In this document: piece by piece, positions 1 to 10,085 of the stretch
Position numbering within the stretch: the stretch's first letter is position 1
Layout of the letters: every line of letters begins with the position of its first letter
From: Symsagittifera roscoffensis
Lineage: Eukaryota; Xenacoelomorpha; Acoela; Convolutidae
NCBI RefSeq assembly: GCF_963678635.1
Contig: NC_087067.1
Span: 19,413,639-19,477,638 of the forward strand
Direction of reading: 5' to 3'
Length of the DNA stretch: 64,000 nt
Notes under the pieces: generated by a model
Told to the model about the DNA's origin: nothing
Seen by the model: only the letters and a program-made list of their open reading frames with translations
Databases searched by the model: none
Position numbers and translations under genes: made by a program

Positions 1-2554
1 CAAACTTTTAAAAAGGCGTCCCCGGAAAGGTTACTTGCCGTGAAGTAACAGGCGCAATCCAGCCCGTATGTTTGATAGCAAACTTCCCGAAAAGCTTCGA
101 AAACGGAAGCAAGCAAAAGCACATCTGTAGTCAAGTACAAGTCGTGGTAATCACCAAGTGAGCCACACTTCAGTTCGGTGAAAACTTTAAGGGCATGATT
201 GTACTCGCTTCTTGAAACACTCACATCCCCTTCTGTTAGACTATTTTTCCACATTGCTCGTGGGGGAAGGCGAGTTTCTCGGAATTTTTCGAATGAGTTG
301 AAGTATGAGTAGGGGTAATGCCCTTTCTGTTTCAACAGACTGACTTTTTCAGGTGAGTGGCCGAGTTTTTCAAAATAGTTCTCCAGCAGAAAAAACTTTT
401 CGTTGGGCAAATTATCGACAAGTTTTGCCAACGATGCTAGCATGAACCTATACGAATCGATGAACCTCAGATTTTTGTAGAGTTTTTTGATTTTGCCGTT
501 TTTGTCCGTGTACGTTTTTATATATACTGAGATTGTCAAGAATATATATATTTTTCTTCAGATGCGGGTATTACGGAAAAAGTGTTTTCCGAATCGCTTT
601 TTGCCAGCGCTTTGATTATAAAGGTAAAATCATAATTTGACAAATTATGAGCTACCACTGGAATGTAATTTGTTGTTTTTCTATTAACGTTACACTCATT
701 GTGCCCAACCCAGGAACTTGTTGGTGTAATGGCAATGATCAAGTACCACTTGATCATTGTCGGAAAAATCATTCTCGCATATCCAACAAATTGTAGCATC
801 TTCCCGTTCCTGGTCTGTTATACCAGTGAAAGTGTAATATTTCCTTTTTTTCTACGTAAATTTGCCTCGCTAACGATTCAAGGGAGCTAATTAGCTCTTT
901 CATCACATTCGGTCCTCTTTTAAGCTCAAACTTTAACAGATCTTTTTCCCAAATTCGATTACTGCTAACGCGTAGCCGCATGGTTGATGGATTTCAATTG
1001 TTTGCTTGCTAGATTTTCGCGGATCAGGTTGCGGTCCGTATAATGGTAAGAGCAGTGACTCCAAATCAAAGTAGATTACTCTGGGTACGTACCAACGAGC
1101 TGTTAAGTTTACTTGTGGTCTTCTTTTCCCGGCTTGGGCATTGTTATGACGACATCTTCGTCTTGGTAGCACAGTTCTTGATGTCTTCTCAGAGTTTCGA
1201 ATGAAGCGCATGTGTGGAAACATTTGCGACAAATCTCAGATTGAAATCGGTGCACTTTGTGCCGCACGTACTCGACCAGTTTCTGGAGATCACTTATCAA
1301 CACATAGTGATATTTTGATCCATCTGTCAGCAGCAACAAGTCCACAATCAGGCTAGTAGTGAATCTGCTCGATACTCTTATGGGCAACAATTCGCCATCG
1401 TTGTACCTGAACAGAAAAATAATTTTTATACCTAGGTTTGGAATGAGATAAAAAGGATGTTTGAATAGGTGAAGAACATTTTAAAATTTTTAGAAGGCAA
1501 TTAGAATTTGCTTACCGGAAGACGTTGATTTGACAATTGTTCAACTTTTCAAATCTGTCCGTATCCATCAGACCCATTGGCATTTCGTATTCCCCATTGA
1601 TTTTCACAATTTCTTCTTTGTCGAGATTGTAGGTTGAGACTTTGTTTTTCTCCAGCCACCGTCTAGATGTGGGGTAGAGGGCCGACTCATTCACATTGTG
1701 ATATGCGGCAACAAAGCAGTAGAGAAAGCAACGGTCATCATCTTTAGTGTTGATATTTGTGAGCAGAGTAGATGCTGCGCTGAGTGCATCAGGAAGCTCG
1801 AGGTAAGATCCTGATCTTATTGGTGAGAAGGCCGCGAAACTGATTTGCAATTTTTCAATTCTGTCAATAATCCATCCGCTACCATGAGAAGAGAACGAAT
1901 TGACTTGGTTGACCATATGTTCAATCAGTTCCAAGAATTGATCCCCAGCTATTCCCTCGAAGTACACTGTCAATGTCTTAGTGTTCAGAAACAGCATGGT
2001 CCTTTCGAAGTTTCCACTGTCCCCGTCTTGCACAGTGGGAATTTTGATCATTCCCACTTCCACGTGGAATTGCACCTTGTTCGGACCCTCTTTGACCCTT
2101 TCCAGTATGAGAGCATCTATTTCCTCCTTGTTTTGCATCATGACTTGAAGCAAATCCATTTCTTTTTCACCAATTTTGAGATCGTATCGACGCAATTTGC
2201 CTCTGAACGCGCTTTCCGTTGGGGCAGCCGAAGAGGTCGTCTCAATGCCGTCCCAAACTGGCAATGCGTGCTTCTTCAGCAAGTGTTGTCCATAGCTTTC
2301 CGCGGTGAGAAATATTGAATGGCAATAGATACAATGACTATTCGAAGTCATGTCATGTACCAGCTCGACGTCCTCTCGGGCTTCCGATAAACTCTCGAAT
2401 GATTCGAGACACTCATCGCAAACAGTTTGAGGAGGAGGGGGAAGAAGGATCTTGTGAACTTTTTGCTCATGTCTTCTCAAGTTCCTTTTAGAGCTCAGTA
2501 TTTTCCGCACTGCTGGCAAGGAACAGGTGTCGCGATAGAAGTAGAGTTCGGCAT
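1..2554 (-). pseudogene. Polinton DNA polymerase B, N-terminal and exonuclease part, frameshifted and cut by window edge
   Basis: Polymerase that would copy the Polinton genome. Reading from an ATG at 2554 there is a zinc-finger region (CQQC then RRHEQKVH; CIYC then QHLLKKH), then the conserved RSGSYLELP and DDDRCFLYCF segments, then after a 109-nt intron a further finger (CRKC). Next come the exonuclease motif YFDLES (about 1060), an endonuclease-VII-like DHCHYT and HNECN insert (about 690-760), NLSNYDF, and FIDSYRFM (about 450), ending near LSGDAFLKV at base 1. The polymerase catalytic motifs lie beyond the window. Frame changes are seen near 2505, 1125, 945, 700-790 and 550, several in homopolymer or TA runs, so this is a decayed copy. 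Family assignment is confident; the exact number of breaks is approximate. Confidence 0.85.
1407..1515 (-). other. Candidate spliceosomal intron in PolB
   Basis: A 109-nt gap between two PolB coding blocks begins with GTAAGC on the minus strand and ends with a pyrimidine-rich TTTTTCTGTTCAG. Removal keeps the reading frame across the join. The size fits nematode introns. Inferred from sequence only. Confidence 0.65.
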
Positions 2555-3247
2555 TGTTTGGTTGAAGTTACTGAAGTAATTCAGGAAAGTTTCAAGAAGT
2601 AGAACTGGTTATGAAAAAGCAAAAGCGAGAAGTGACTAGCACCAAAAAACTTTGCGGGTAAGGGCAAGTAGAAGCCATTAACGAGAGTTATACTTCGCCG
2701 TCTTGACAATAAGTACTTTCCTTTCCAAAAACAGAGTTTATTCTAGCTTTAAGCTCTATATGTGTCATCACTCTGCTCAAGTGCAGGGATTTTGTATACT
2801 AAAAACTGATTCATTTACAGCCTCAAACTTTTGCCGTTAATTTTAAGGGTTAGCGATAAAGTTTTGGCATTTTTTAGGGGACTGGTTTAGACTTTCAATT
2901 AACATTTCAGCACTAAATTACAAAATTTAAAGCCTAGAATGATTCAGATAGAGCCTAAAACTTTTTCTGACTAATTTTAAACGTGAAACAGTAATTTCCT
3001 AATGATTTCAAGCCCACTTCTTTGTTTGCGTAAATAGGTATAATAAAAAGTAGAAACATGAGATTAAAGTATTCAGAAAGTAAAGCCCTTAACTAACTAC
3101 TTAAGTTGAAATAAAATAGTAAACTTAAAAAATGAAAATTTTGCAAACTTGATACCTTGATAGTTACCGATGCATGATAAGCATAGATTGTCATTTGAAT
3201 GTGTAAAAGATATCGGAATCAAAGTTTCCTTCATGTCATTCAGTGTC
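2555..3247. other. Intergenic, no gene seen
   Basis: A+T-rich stretch upstream of PolB. No open frame of note on either strand and no clear repeat. It probably holds the PolB promoter, but no specific signal can be named. Confidence 0.5.
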
Positions 3248-3361
3248 CCGTGAAACATTTCATATCATGTCCTTCGAAATATTAAGGCATGGCCGTTTGG
3301 TTTAAGGGGCAATAACTAAACCGGCGTTGCTCGTCGCTACGCTCCTCGGGAACGCCTCCCG
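3248..3361 (+). repeat. Left arm of inverted repeat
   Basis: Matches the reverse complement of 6819-6935 with roughly ten differences. Contains the shared core GGCATGGCCGTTTGGTTTAA and ends at CGCCTCCCG. Confidence 0.85.
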
Positions 3362-4466
3362 TTCTGTAATTTCAAGTGAAAAAATTTTTTTTTTTCAAAA
3401 TTAAGGAAAACCTCAAACTTTTTATGTTGTGAAAAAAGGAAAAGTAATGTTTAAAAGAGTGTCTTTTAAATCTATCAACAAAAAAACCAGTAAGTTTTGT
3501 GGGACCTCGAGCACAGTTCTACTGGTCGTGTTCGAAATTTAAAAAACAAAATTTTTTAACTTCTTTTTTCCTTCATTTTTAGCTTGAATTATTCGTTCTC
3601 GCTTTAAATTCAAGTGAATGTGGTTTGAAATTTTTAGGAGCTACCTGATACGTAATTAGTACAAGCGTAGAAATTTAAAAAAACAATTATAGCCCAATCA
3701 ATGATAGTAGACGCTTAAAAAGTTGTGATTTTTTGAGAAAATCTGATTTTTGTGAAAATATTGAAAAAAAAAATTGGGAAAAAATTTTTTTCTCTCCAAA
3801 TCCACTGAAACTACCCTCAATCAATTTGCCATGAATTTCTGAGCAGGGTTAAGGGTCATGTTCGTTTTTCGAAAAAAAAAACATAATTTTTCTTTTTTTC
3901 ACATTTTTACCAAAAAATTGTCCGTTTTACGCCCAAAACATGTATATGAATGTAATATAATGCAGATTTATGGCTTAAAACACTCTCTGTTACCTTGAGT
4001 AAGACCTGGCTAACCCCACCGGGCACAAAGTATGGTGAGAGAGAACAGAGAGTGTTTGATAAAAAAGCCAAATAAATATGGTTGGACTACCAACAAGAAA
4101 ATGTTGGACCCTTCCATATTTATCTTTCTTTTGAAAAGAAAGCAATATCCCGAAAAGGATATTCCAAATGGAATTCACTACTGAGCAAGTGTATTTATCT
4201 CTCTCTCTCTCTCTCTCATTCTTTCTCAAACAACATTTTAGCGTAAAATTATTCTCGATTTGTGATTTTTTTCTAGTTTTTCTCTAACATTTTGCTGAAA
4301 ACTTTACGGGGCAAACTTTAATTGATCTATTAAGCAAAATAAAAACAGAGACAAAAAATATACACACAGTAATGTTTAAACAGCTTAGAAGTCAAATCAA
4401 ACAAAAATGATAATATAAAACCTTGGAATAATATTTGAAACAAAGGAAAGTTCTTTGTTTAAGTTA
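3362..4466. other. A+T-rich non-coding stretch with (CT)n tract
   Basis: Homopolymer A and T runs dominate. A short (CT)n microsatellite lies at about 4199-4220. The 79-aa open frame across 3990-4229 is low-complexity and is not supported as a gene. Confidence 0.55.
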
Positions 4467-5111
4467 TTAGAAACCTCGAAACTGTAGTTTTCTCTTTTTT
4501 GGCGCATAGCAAGCTGCATTTGGAGGAGTGCCTTGGATGAGATCTGGGGTGACTAGATCAATTGTCTCCGCACTAGATGAAACCCGAGCATCCGAATAGG
4601 AAGTTGATTGTTCTGGAGTTGAAACTGCTCCCCTAACAAACGACTCGGGAGACATTGCTGTCGGAATATCCCAGTACGCTTCGCGCTCTGCATAATCACG
4701 AATACATCCCTCCTGATTTTCATACAACGGCATTGACTTGCAGTCATACGCGAAGAGAATTTTTCTTGGAGACTGCTCGAGCGAGGTTGTGTCGTTTATC
4801 TCCGTCTTTTCTAATGCCGGATAGCTCTCGTGAATAGTGCAACTCTCGTACATTCGTTTTCGATTCTGTCTAAGTAGATCGATGTGATTAAGGAGGTAGT
4901 TTGGTAGCATGATATGACTTTTTGTAGTCCATTCCTCGTTTTGATTCTCGTCGTTTTTTCGGGGAGCCAAGTCATTGAACGGACTTGCTGTAGACGGAGA
5001 GACTCTCTCTTTCTGTTGATGGATGACTGCAATCGACTCTCTCGTGTATGTTTGGTAGATAATTGTTCTTTCTCGATCAGACACTGAGATTATTTGTAAA
5101 GGACTAGTCAT
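4467..5111 (-). CDS. Orphan 214-aa protein of the inverted-repeat cassette
   Basis: ATG-initiated open frame of 214 codons. I do not recognise a family. The sequence is hydrophilic, rich in Ser, Thr, Glu and Arg, with no membrane segment. It ends in a basic PKKRK cluster that looks like a nuclear localisation signal, so a nuclear or DNA-associated role is possible but unproven. It is transcribed away from the PC4-like gene, with about 600 bases of A+T-rich DNA between them that could serve as a shared divergent promoter. Confidence 0.5.
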   Translation of the reverse strand: MTSPLQIISVSDRERTIIYQTYTRESIAVIHQQKERVSPSTASPFNDLAPRKNDENQNEEWTTKSHIMLPNYLLNHIDLLRQNRKRMYESCTIHESYPALEKTEINDTTSLEQSPRKILFAYDCKSMPLYENQEGCIRDYAEREAYWDIPTAMSPESFVRGAVSTPEQSTSYSDARVSSSAETIDLVTPDLIQGTPPNAACYAPKKRKLQFRGF

Positions 5112-5718
5112 GACTTGAAGAGGTTTAAAGTTTTGTTAAAATGAAATGACTGAACTACCGAAATGAAATTGAGAGAATGAAAAGTATGAAAAGTTTATTA
5201 ATGAGAATGAGATCAGGAAAGGGGTGGCATAGTTCAATTAGGTCAAAGCTAATAACTTTTTAGGCGAGGCTATCAAATTTTATTCATTCTTTTAAGCATG
5301 ACGCCTGAGGTCATGTTAGGAATGAAGGTGAAAAGAAAACCCGATTTTTTAGATTTATGTGATAGCTTTATTATAGTGGCTACGGGCGAAAGCACTCAAA
5401 ATCAAGTTTTCATGATAGTTTGCCAGACCTTCTTTGTCATGCTGTTAGAAATTCAGTACCATGATTCATAACAGTCATTAAAATAACCGTCACAATAAAA
5501 AACATTAGAAGATTTTTAGAGTATAGCCGGGGGAAAAAAGTAACTAAATACCCATATAAAAAGAGGTTTATCGTTAACGTTATTATATCCTTGGTGATTA
5601 AGTTTTATCAATATGGCTTAGGGCGCTCGTAAACGTTATCACCTAAATTTTTACTTTGGGATCGCATGATCTGTCTCGTATACTGTGATCAGTCATTCTT
5701 CAACGTTCCACACTAAAA
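5112..5718. other. Divergent intergenic region
   Basis: About 600 bases between the minus-strand 214-aa ORF and the plus-strand PC4-like ORF. It is A+T-rich with no open frame of interest. A bidirectional promoter is plausible from layout only. Confidence 0.4.
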
Positions 5719-6117
5719 ACCAGTTGATTGTTATTCATTTATAATATACGCTTCTCTTGATACGGATGTTGACTATTTCGATGATTTTAGGGATATATCT
5801 TCGAATGACAAACGTTTAGTTAGAGTCGGTGCAAAAACATTCTCACAGACCGGTACTTACATAACTATCAAATTGTACAAAAAAGACGAAGAGGGAACTT
5901 TCAAGTATCGACAAGGAATAACTTTGTCAACTGGTGAATTCGAGTCCTTGGCGGACATTTATACAAAACTCAAAAGATTGACGAAAGCAAAAAACTGCGA
6001 CGTGACTGATAAACTTAGAAAAAAAACGAAACAAATCTAAAAAATCTTCATGCTCTGAAAAGGAATGCGAAAGTGAAAACGATGATAACTGTCGGGTTGT
6101 GTAACATTATCAACTCG
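5719..6117 (+). pseudogene. PC4-like (p15/SUB1-type) ssDNA-binding protein, frameshifted
   Basis: Open frame without an ATG, from a stop just before 5719. It encodes an acidic N-terminus followed by a short beta-rich block with KRLVRVGAKTF, YITIKLYKKDEEG and GITLSTGEFESL. That order (basic strand, second strand ending in a D/E-G turn, then a G-I-x-L-S motif) is characteristic of the PC4 C-terminal ssDNA-binding domain. Within the A-run near 6013-6020 the frame changes: one frame stops at 6037, while the other continues as a Lys/Ser/Glu-rich tail to about 6117, so a single-base indel is likely. The missing ATG suggests an upstream exon. The fold call rests on motif similarity alone. Confidence 0.5.
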
Positions 6118-6141
6118 TTATTCTATTGAAACTTCAAAGCA

Positions 6142-6768
6142 ATGGTTGAAGCAATGTATGAGCAATCCCCTGATTATTTCAATCAGTTCTATAAAAATTA
6201 CAAATTTTTCATCCTGGATCATGAACCCAACTTTTCAGGCTTCGCTTCAAAAGCAAATTTTGCGGTATCCTCCCATTCGAATAAATTAGATTTTTGCAAT
6301 CATTCGATTGACAACCAAAATTATTATCATGTGCTGGTCGAATTCACAAAAGAGTCTACCGATTTACTTAACAAGATGACTTCAAAAGCCTTCGTTGTTC
6401 CTTGTCTTCTCTCTACATTCAAATATTTATTTTTGGGTTGCTCCAACTATGAATTGTCTGGCCCTCTGATGGAAAAACTGAAAATTGCTGTGAATTATAA
6501 CTCCATCAACAACTTAGATTTTAGTGGTGTTCCAGTTCGCAGACGAGTGCCTCAAATTTGCTTCGGCTCGCAGACTAAATCTGTTCAAACTCAAACTGAC
6601 CTGATTACTAACGTAACAATTGAACGCTTTACTAATATTTTGAATGGTGAAAACGCTGCTGAGTTTTCTAAAATATTTGACATAATTTTAAGTGGGTATG
6701 GTTGTATGGAAATTGATTCAAACACTTTGTTTGTGAAATTTATCATGGAGAAGAAATTCAAGTTTTAA
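6142..6768 (+). CDS. Orphan 208-aa protein of the inverted-repeat cassette
   Basis: ATG-initiated, 208 codons, following the PC4-like gene on the same strand and probably co-transcribed with it. It is aromatic-rich at the N-terminus (YFNQFYKNYKF), with a YYHVLVEF segment near residue 75 and no membrane span or signal peptide. I do not recognise the family. Its pairing with a ssDNA-binding-type gene would fit a replication or nucleic-acid role, but that is inference. Confidence 0.5.
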   Translation: MVEAMYEQSPDYFNQFYKNYKFFILDHEPNFSGFASKANFAVSSHSNKLDFCNHSIDNQNYYHVLVEFTKESTDLLNKMTSKAFVVPCLLSTFKYLFLGCSNYELSGPLMEKLKIAVNYNSINNLDFSGVPVRRRVPQICFGSQTKSVQTQTDLITNVTIERFTNILNGENAAEFSKIFDIILSGYGCMEIDSNTLFVKFIMEKKFKF

Positions 6769-6818
6769 ATATTGGTTTTCTTTCGCTCTTGTATATCAAA
6801 AAAATGTTACTACACAAG

Positions 6819-6935
6819 CGGGAGGCATTCCCGAGGAGCGTAGCGACGAGCAACGCCGGGTTAGCTATTGCCCCTTAAACCAAACGGCCATGCCTTAATA
6901 TTTTGAAGGACTTGATATGAAACTTTTCGCGGTTC
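6819..6935 (-). repeat. Right arm of inverted repeat
   Basis: Reverse complement of 3248-3361, with the same GAGGAGCGTAGCGACGAGCA block and A/T-rich outer part. The outer edge fades near 6935. Confidence 0.85.
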
Positions 6936-6997
6936 ACATAAACTTGCAGAAAAAAAACTTTGTTGTTAATAAGAATGAATTGAAAAAAAAAATGAAT

Positions 6998-7468
6998 TTA
7001 TAAATTTAACAAAAACATCAATAAATTAATATAGAATAACATATGTTTGGCAAATCTTATCAAATCATGATCATTAAGTTTGAAACCTATTGGAAGTTTG
7101 TTTGTAATTATAACATGAGCAACATAAATACAATAAAGTCCGCATAACACTGAATTAGCTGATTGTATTGGTTTTTTCAACAGTAGTTGATTTCCCTCGT
7201 GAATTGTACGTCGCATATACCTGTACACGAGGGGATAATCACATAATCATTTACCTAGAGGATCTGCGAACAATATCTGTCCTCCAGCTTGAGCAAAAAG
7301 CAACCAGTGCGTTCCAGGTTGATCCGATGGTGAGGCATTCATAATCATGAACGTATTATCGTTTTTCAGTAGTAAAGAGCATGGCAAATCTGCCGGAAAA
7401 ACACCTCTAAAGCGATATTTCAAATGTTTACAACGGTTAGAAATTTCTACTAGTTGAAGATTATCCAT
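6998..7468 (-). pseudogene. Adenain-like capsid maturation protease, interrupted by an in-frame stop
   Basis: Polinton cysteine protease (C5/adenain-like, Ulp1 fold) that would cleave capsid precursors. From the ATG at 7468 there is a THWLLF segment carrying the catalytic His and then a DPLG segment, as in adenoviral proteases. Downstream in the same frame are the QSANSVLCGLYC residues holding the catalytic Cys (CG-x-YC). The two halves are separated by a single in-frame TGA at 7245-7247. The gene lies directly after the major capsid gene. It could only work with readthrough, so I treat it as inactivated. Confidence 0.8.
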
Positions 7469-7475
7469 GTCTATC

Positions 7476-8750
7476 TTAGGTCATAAGAGTGTTTTTGGTA
7501 ATTTTTCTATCTGAACGCACATAAACTGTTGATGCACGCTCTCCCATAAACAATAACTCGACGTTATTACCGAGACCTGCGTCAAACTTGAGTTCGAGCG
7601 AAATAGTGCAATTGGTCAATTCAGGATGAATAAAATCGTGTGAAGCCTCCTGAGTAGACGTGAGATCAAAAGCCATAATATAATGATTATCATAATTAGC
7701 GAGACTGATTCCATGACTAGTGTTCAAAACAAAATCAAGAGCCTCAAGCGTATTGTAATAAATTCTTTTATTGTCTGATGTTGAGATGGGAGTTCCGGCA
7801 ATGGGTAGACCGTTTCTGTACACAATGATCTCTTTCAACCCAAATTTCTGGTACTGAAAAGGGTTTGTTCTATTAGTACCCAAATATGCTTCGTTTATGC
7901 TCATTGCTACTATCACTCTTCGAACAGGTTCTTTTGCAAAAACATCCTCTTGTCGCCAGCTTTGTACTCCTGCAGTTGCGAGAAACGTTTTTGGTACTAC
8001 TTCGATGTAATTGTAAATTACCGGGTTCTTCAACAAAGAGTTTTCTATCGATGAGAGAACATAGTCAGTCACAGTCATCTTTCTGACAGAGAGGTTAGCT
8101 TCGATTATTTGGACATTGTAGTGTTTAGCTGCATCTTCAGATATGACAACAAAATCATTAGGAGAACGTCTAAGAGACAATCTTTTTGTCACACCGCTAA
8201 GTAGATACTTGTCACACGACAAAAAGTTGCAAGCAATTTTACCAAATAGCTTTAGCTCGTTCGAGGCCGCAACGAGACCTTTACGCTCCGTAACATCATC
8301 AGCTCTCCTTCCAGCACCGTCAATGGCTGATGGATTTTCTTCATAATAATAACCTTGACAAGCCAACCATGTTTTCTTGGCATCATTACCGTATGAAAAC
8401 TCGGTCTCAATAAAGCCTTTATGGGCAAAATTAACATTGGTAGTTGATATTTTTTCACCATTGAGAGACAGTGTACACACAGAAAATAATGAAGATAAAG
8501 GATTGTTAACAAAATACGGCGTATCTCTGTTTGCCGCCTCTGTAGCATGCGTTCGAAGCACGTTTCCATTGCTTCGAACAATTCGTGCAACTATTTCCAA
8601 ACGAGTACGTTGAAGATCGATGAAATTATTTCTGTCGCCGAGTACTTCAAAATCGAGCATAGGACCATCAGGAGAGTAGGAAGGTCCAATTTTTTGGGTG
8701 AATGCATTTTCAAAAGTGACAAGTAAAGGCGGTTTCTCAAATAAGTCCAA
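7476..8750 (-). CDS. Polinton major capsid protein (double jelly roll)
   Basis: Open frame of 424 codons, similar in kind to the Caenorhabditis F54H12.2-type protein recognised as the Polinton major capsid. Recognition features are the LDLFEKPP start region, SPDGPMLDF, FIDLQRTRLEI, LSLNGEKI and a C-terminal NCTISLELKFD beta-rich part. The frame starts at a TTG (8750) and remains open about 30 nt further upstream to a stop near 8780, with no ATG in frame. A short upstream exon or a lost start is therefore likely. No internal stop or frameshift is seen across the body of the protein. Confidence 0.85.
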   Translation of the reverse strand: MDLFEKPPLLVTFENAFTQKIGPSYSPDGPMLDFEVLGDRNNFIDLQRTRLEIVARIVRSNGNVLRTHATEAANRDTPYFVNNPLSSLFSVCTLSLNGEKISTTNVNFAHKGFIETEFSYGNDAKKTWLACQGYYYEENPSAIDGAGRRADDVTERKGLVAASNELKLFGKIACNFLSCDKYLLSGVTKRLSLRRSPNDFVVISEDAAKHYNVQIIEANLSVRKMTVTDYVLSSIENSLLKNPVIYNYIEVVPKTFLATAGVQSWRQEDVFAKEPVRRVIVAMSINEAYLGTNRTNPFQYQKFGLKEIIVYRNGLPIAGTPISTSDNKRIYYNTLEALDFVLNTSHGISLANYDNHYIMAFDLTSTQEASHDFIHPELTNCTISLELKFDAGLGNNVELLFMGERASTVYVRSDRKITKNTLMT

Positions 8751-8919
8751 GGAGCTGTGAGTTGCTTCACTCGAATTAAATTAGAAATCATTTTTAAGCC
8801 CTGTAAAGAAATCGGAGCGACTTCTCTATGCAGTTCGTTTTCTGGGAATGACGCGTCTCGTTTTCGTTTAAACGCCGTCGTTCTTTTCGGATGACTTTTC
8901 CGAGATCTACTTCCTCCTC

Positions 8920-9186
8920 CTACTTGCTTTTTGATTGTTTTTCTAACGGTGCTTTTGAGTGCCTGCTTAGAATTTTTCTTTTTGTTGCAACTTCTATCAG
9001 GTCTGGAGCTGCCTGAAGAAGTAGTTCTTTTCCGATTTTTTTAGCCGCGGGTATCACAAATTTTCGCGCCAGTGGAAGTGCGACTCTTCCTATTCCCAAG
9101 GCTAATGCACCGAAGCCACTGCCTCGTTGTCTATAATGCCCCGAGAAATGTGGTAGGTTTGCTTGGTTGTGGTAATATGAATCCAT
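8920..9186 (-). CDS. Small basic Polinton virion protein (pVI/pX-like)
   Basis: About 88 codons from an ATG at 9186, overlapping nothing and placed between the two capsid genes. The N-terminus has a YYHNQANLPHFSG block, then a Gly-rich RGSGFGALALGIGRV hydrophobic/amphipathic stretch, then a Lys/Arg-rich tail. This composition and position match the short Polinton capsid-associated proteins compared with adenoviral minor core or membrane-lytic proteins. The specific function is inferred. Confidence 0.6.
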   Translation of the reverse strand: MDSYYHNQANLPHFSGHYRQRGSGFGALALGIGRVALPLARKFVIPAAKKIGKELLLQAAPDLIEVATKRKILSRHSKAPLEKQSKSK

Positions 9187-9191
9187 TTTGA

Positions 9192-10085
9192 TCAATTGCT
9201 AAACTTTTGAAATTTCAAAGTCAGAACAACTTTTCCCCCTCCAGCGAAAGGAACAAGTCCTCCAGTTTCTGTGCGCAAGTTCACAGAAATATTGGAAATA
9301 TTATTGACCAAAAGTTTTTTAAAATCCAAATTACTAAACACTTTACGATGATTCGGTTCAATTGTACATGCGTAACCGTTTTTCACTCGACTATTTGTAT
9401 CAATGACTCGTAAAAGGGGTGCTTTTGTGTCTCCGACTATTTGATAATGAATTATGTCCAGATAAAAAAACATCAGCTGAGTACCAGCGCATACATCAAC
9501 GGGATAGTCAGCAATAAGATCTTTGGTAGAGAATGTGCTATGTTTCGTGCTTCCTTGTTTGTAACCTGTATGATAACCAGTTCCATCTCTGACGCCTTTG
9601 AAGCCAAGAAGACTAGGAACTTGCGGGCTTGAAAAAGTTATACCTTCCAAATAATGCAGCCATAAGGAAAGATGTTTGGTTATTGGATCTATTAAGTAAT
9701 CCAATTTCTCTAATTCTGTCTTTCGACGAATCTCGTTCAATATTTGATCAATGCTCCTATATTCTCCTTTTGTTATTTTTGCTGTTTCTCCAAGGTAAGG
9801 TCTGGAGATCTTGTCTTTCTCAACTTTCATGCTTGCTATAACCCGATCTTTTTTGTAGTACACAATGTTGTTGTCAGTTACGTTGTTTATCTGAGTAGGG
9901 AAGGTAATTTCTGTAACTGCTACTCTCCATTCACCTTGCAAATTTATTTTTTCACTCAGGAGATTTTTGAAGTTGGCCAGAGTGTTATCTTTAAAAACGT
10001 TCATTGATGCAGATGAAACTAGGGTAATTGTGAAGGAAGGGGGAACATTATGGGTGAAAAGGCTGTTGGAAGTGCCCTCAGTCAT
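9192..10085 (-). CDS. Polinton minor capsid protein (penton-like)
   Basis: 297 codons from an ATG at 10085, uninterrupted. The N-terminal pattern FTITLVSSASMNVF, then NLLSEKINLQGEWRVAVTEITFP, is the hallmark of the Polinton minor capsid (single jelly roll) protein, which forms the fivefold vertices. It is encoded just upstream of the small basic protein and the major capsid gene on the same strand. Its start overlaps the end of the integrase by 8 nt. Confidence 0.8.
   Translation of the reverse strand: MTEGTSNSLFTHNVPPSFTITLVSSASMNVFKDNTLANFKNLLSEKINLQGEWRVAVTEITFPTQINNVTDNNIVYYKKDRVIASMKVEKDKISRPYLGETAKITKGEYRSIDQILNEIRRKTELEKLDYLIDPITKHLSLWLHYLEGITFSSPQVPSLLGFKGVRDGTGYHTGYKQGSTKHSTFSTKDLIADYPVDVCAGTQLMFFYLDIIHYQIVGDTKAPLLRVIDTNSRVKNGYACTIEPNHRKVFSNLDFKKLLVNNISNISVNLRTETGGLVPFAGGGKVVLTLKFQKFSN

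Larger units (their letters stand above)
3248..6935. mobile_element. Inverted-repeat-bounded cassette within the Polinton
   Basis: Two ~115-bp arms in opposite orientation enclose about 3.45 kb between PolB and the protease. Genes inside face away from each other: a 214-aa ORF on minus, and a PC4-like ORF plus a 208-aa ORF on plus, whereas all other Polinton genes are on minus. This suggests an independent insertion or a swapped gene cassette. No transposase is recognisable inside and no target duplication was identified. Confidence 0.6.

Noticed and set aside
6355..6400. YYHVLVEF in the 208-aa ORF as a possible HUH Rep motif
   Set aside because: Only one histidine is present and no catalytic tyrosine motif follows at the expected spacing.
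7213..7247. A 34-nt GT...AG stretch across the protease stop that could be read as a tiny intron
   Set aside because: Too short for a nematode intron, and its removal would put the downstream catalytic part out of frame, whereas the unspliced frame is continuous apart from one TGA.
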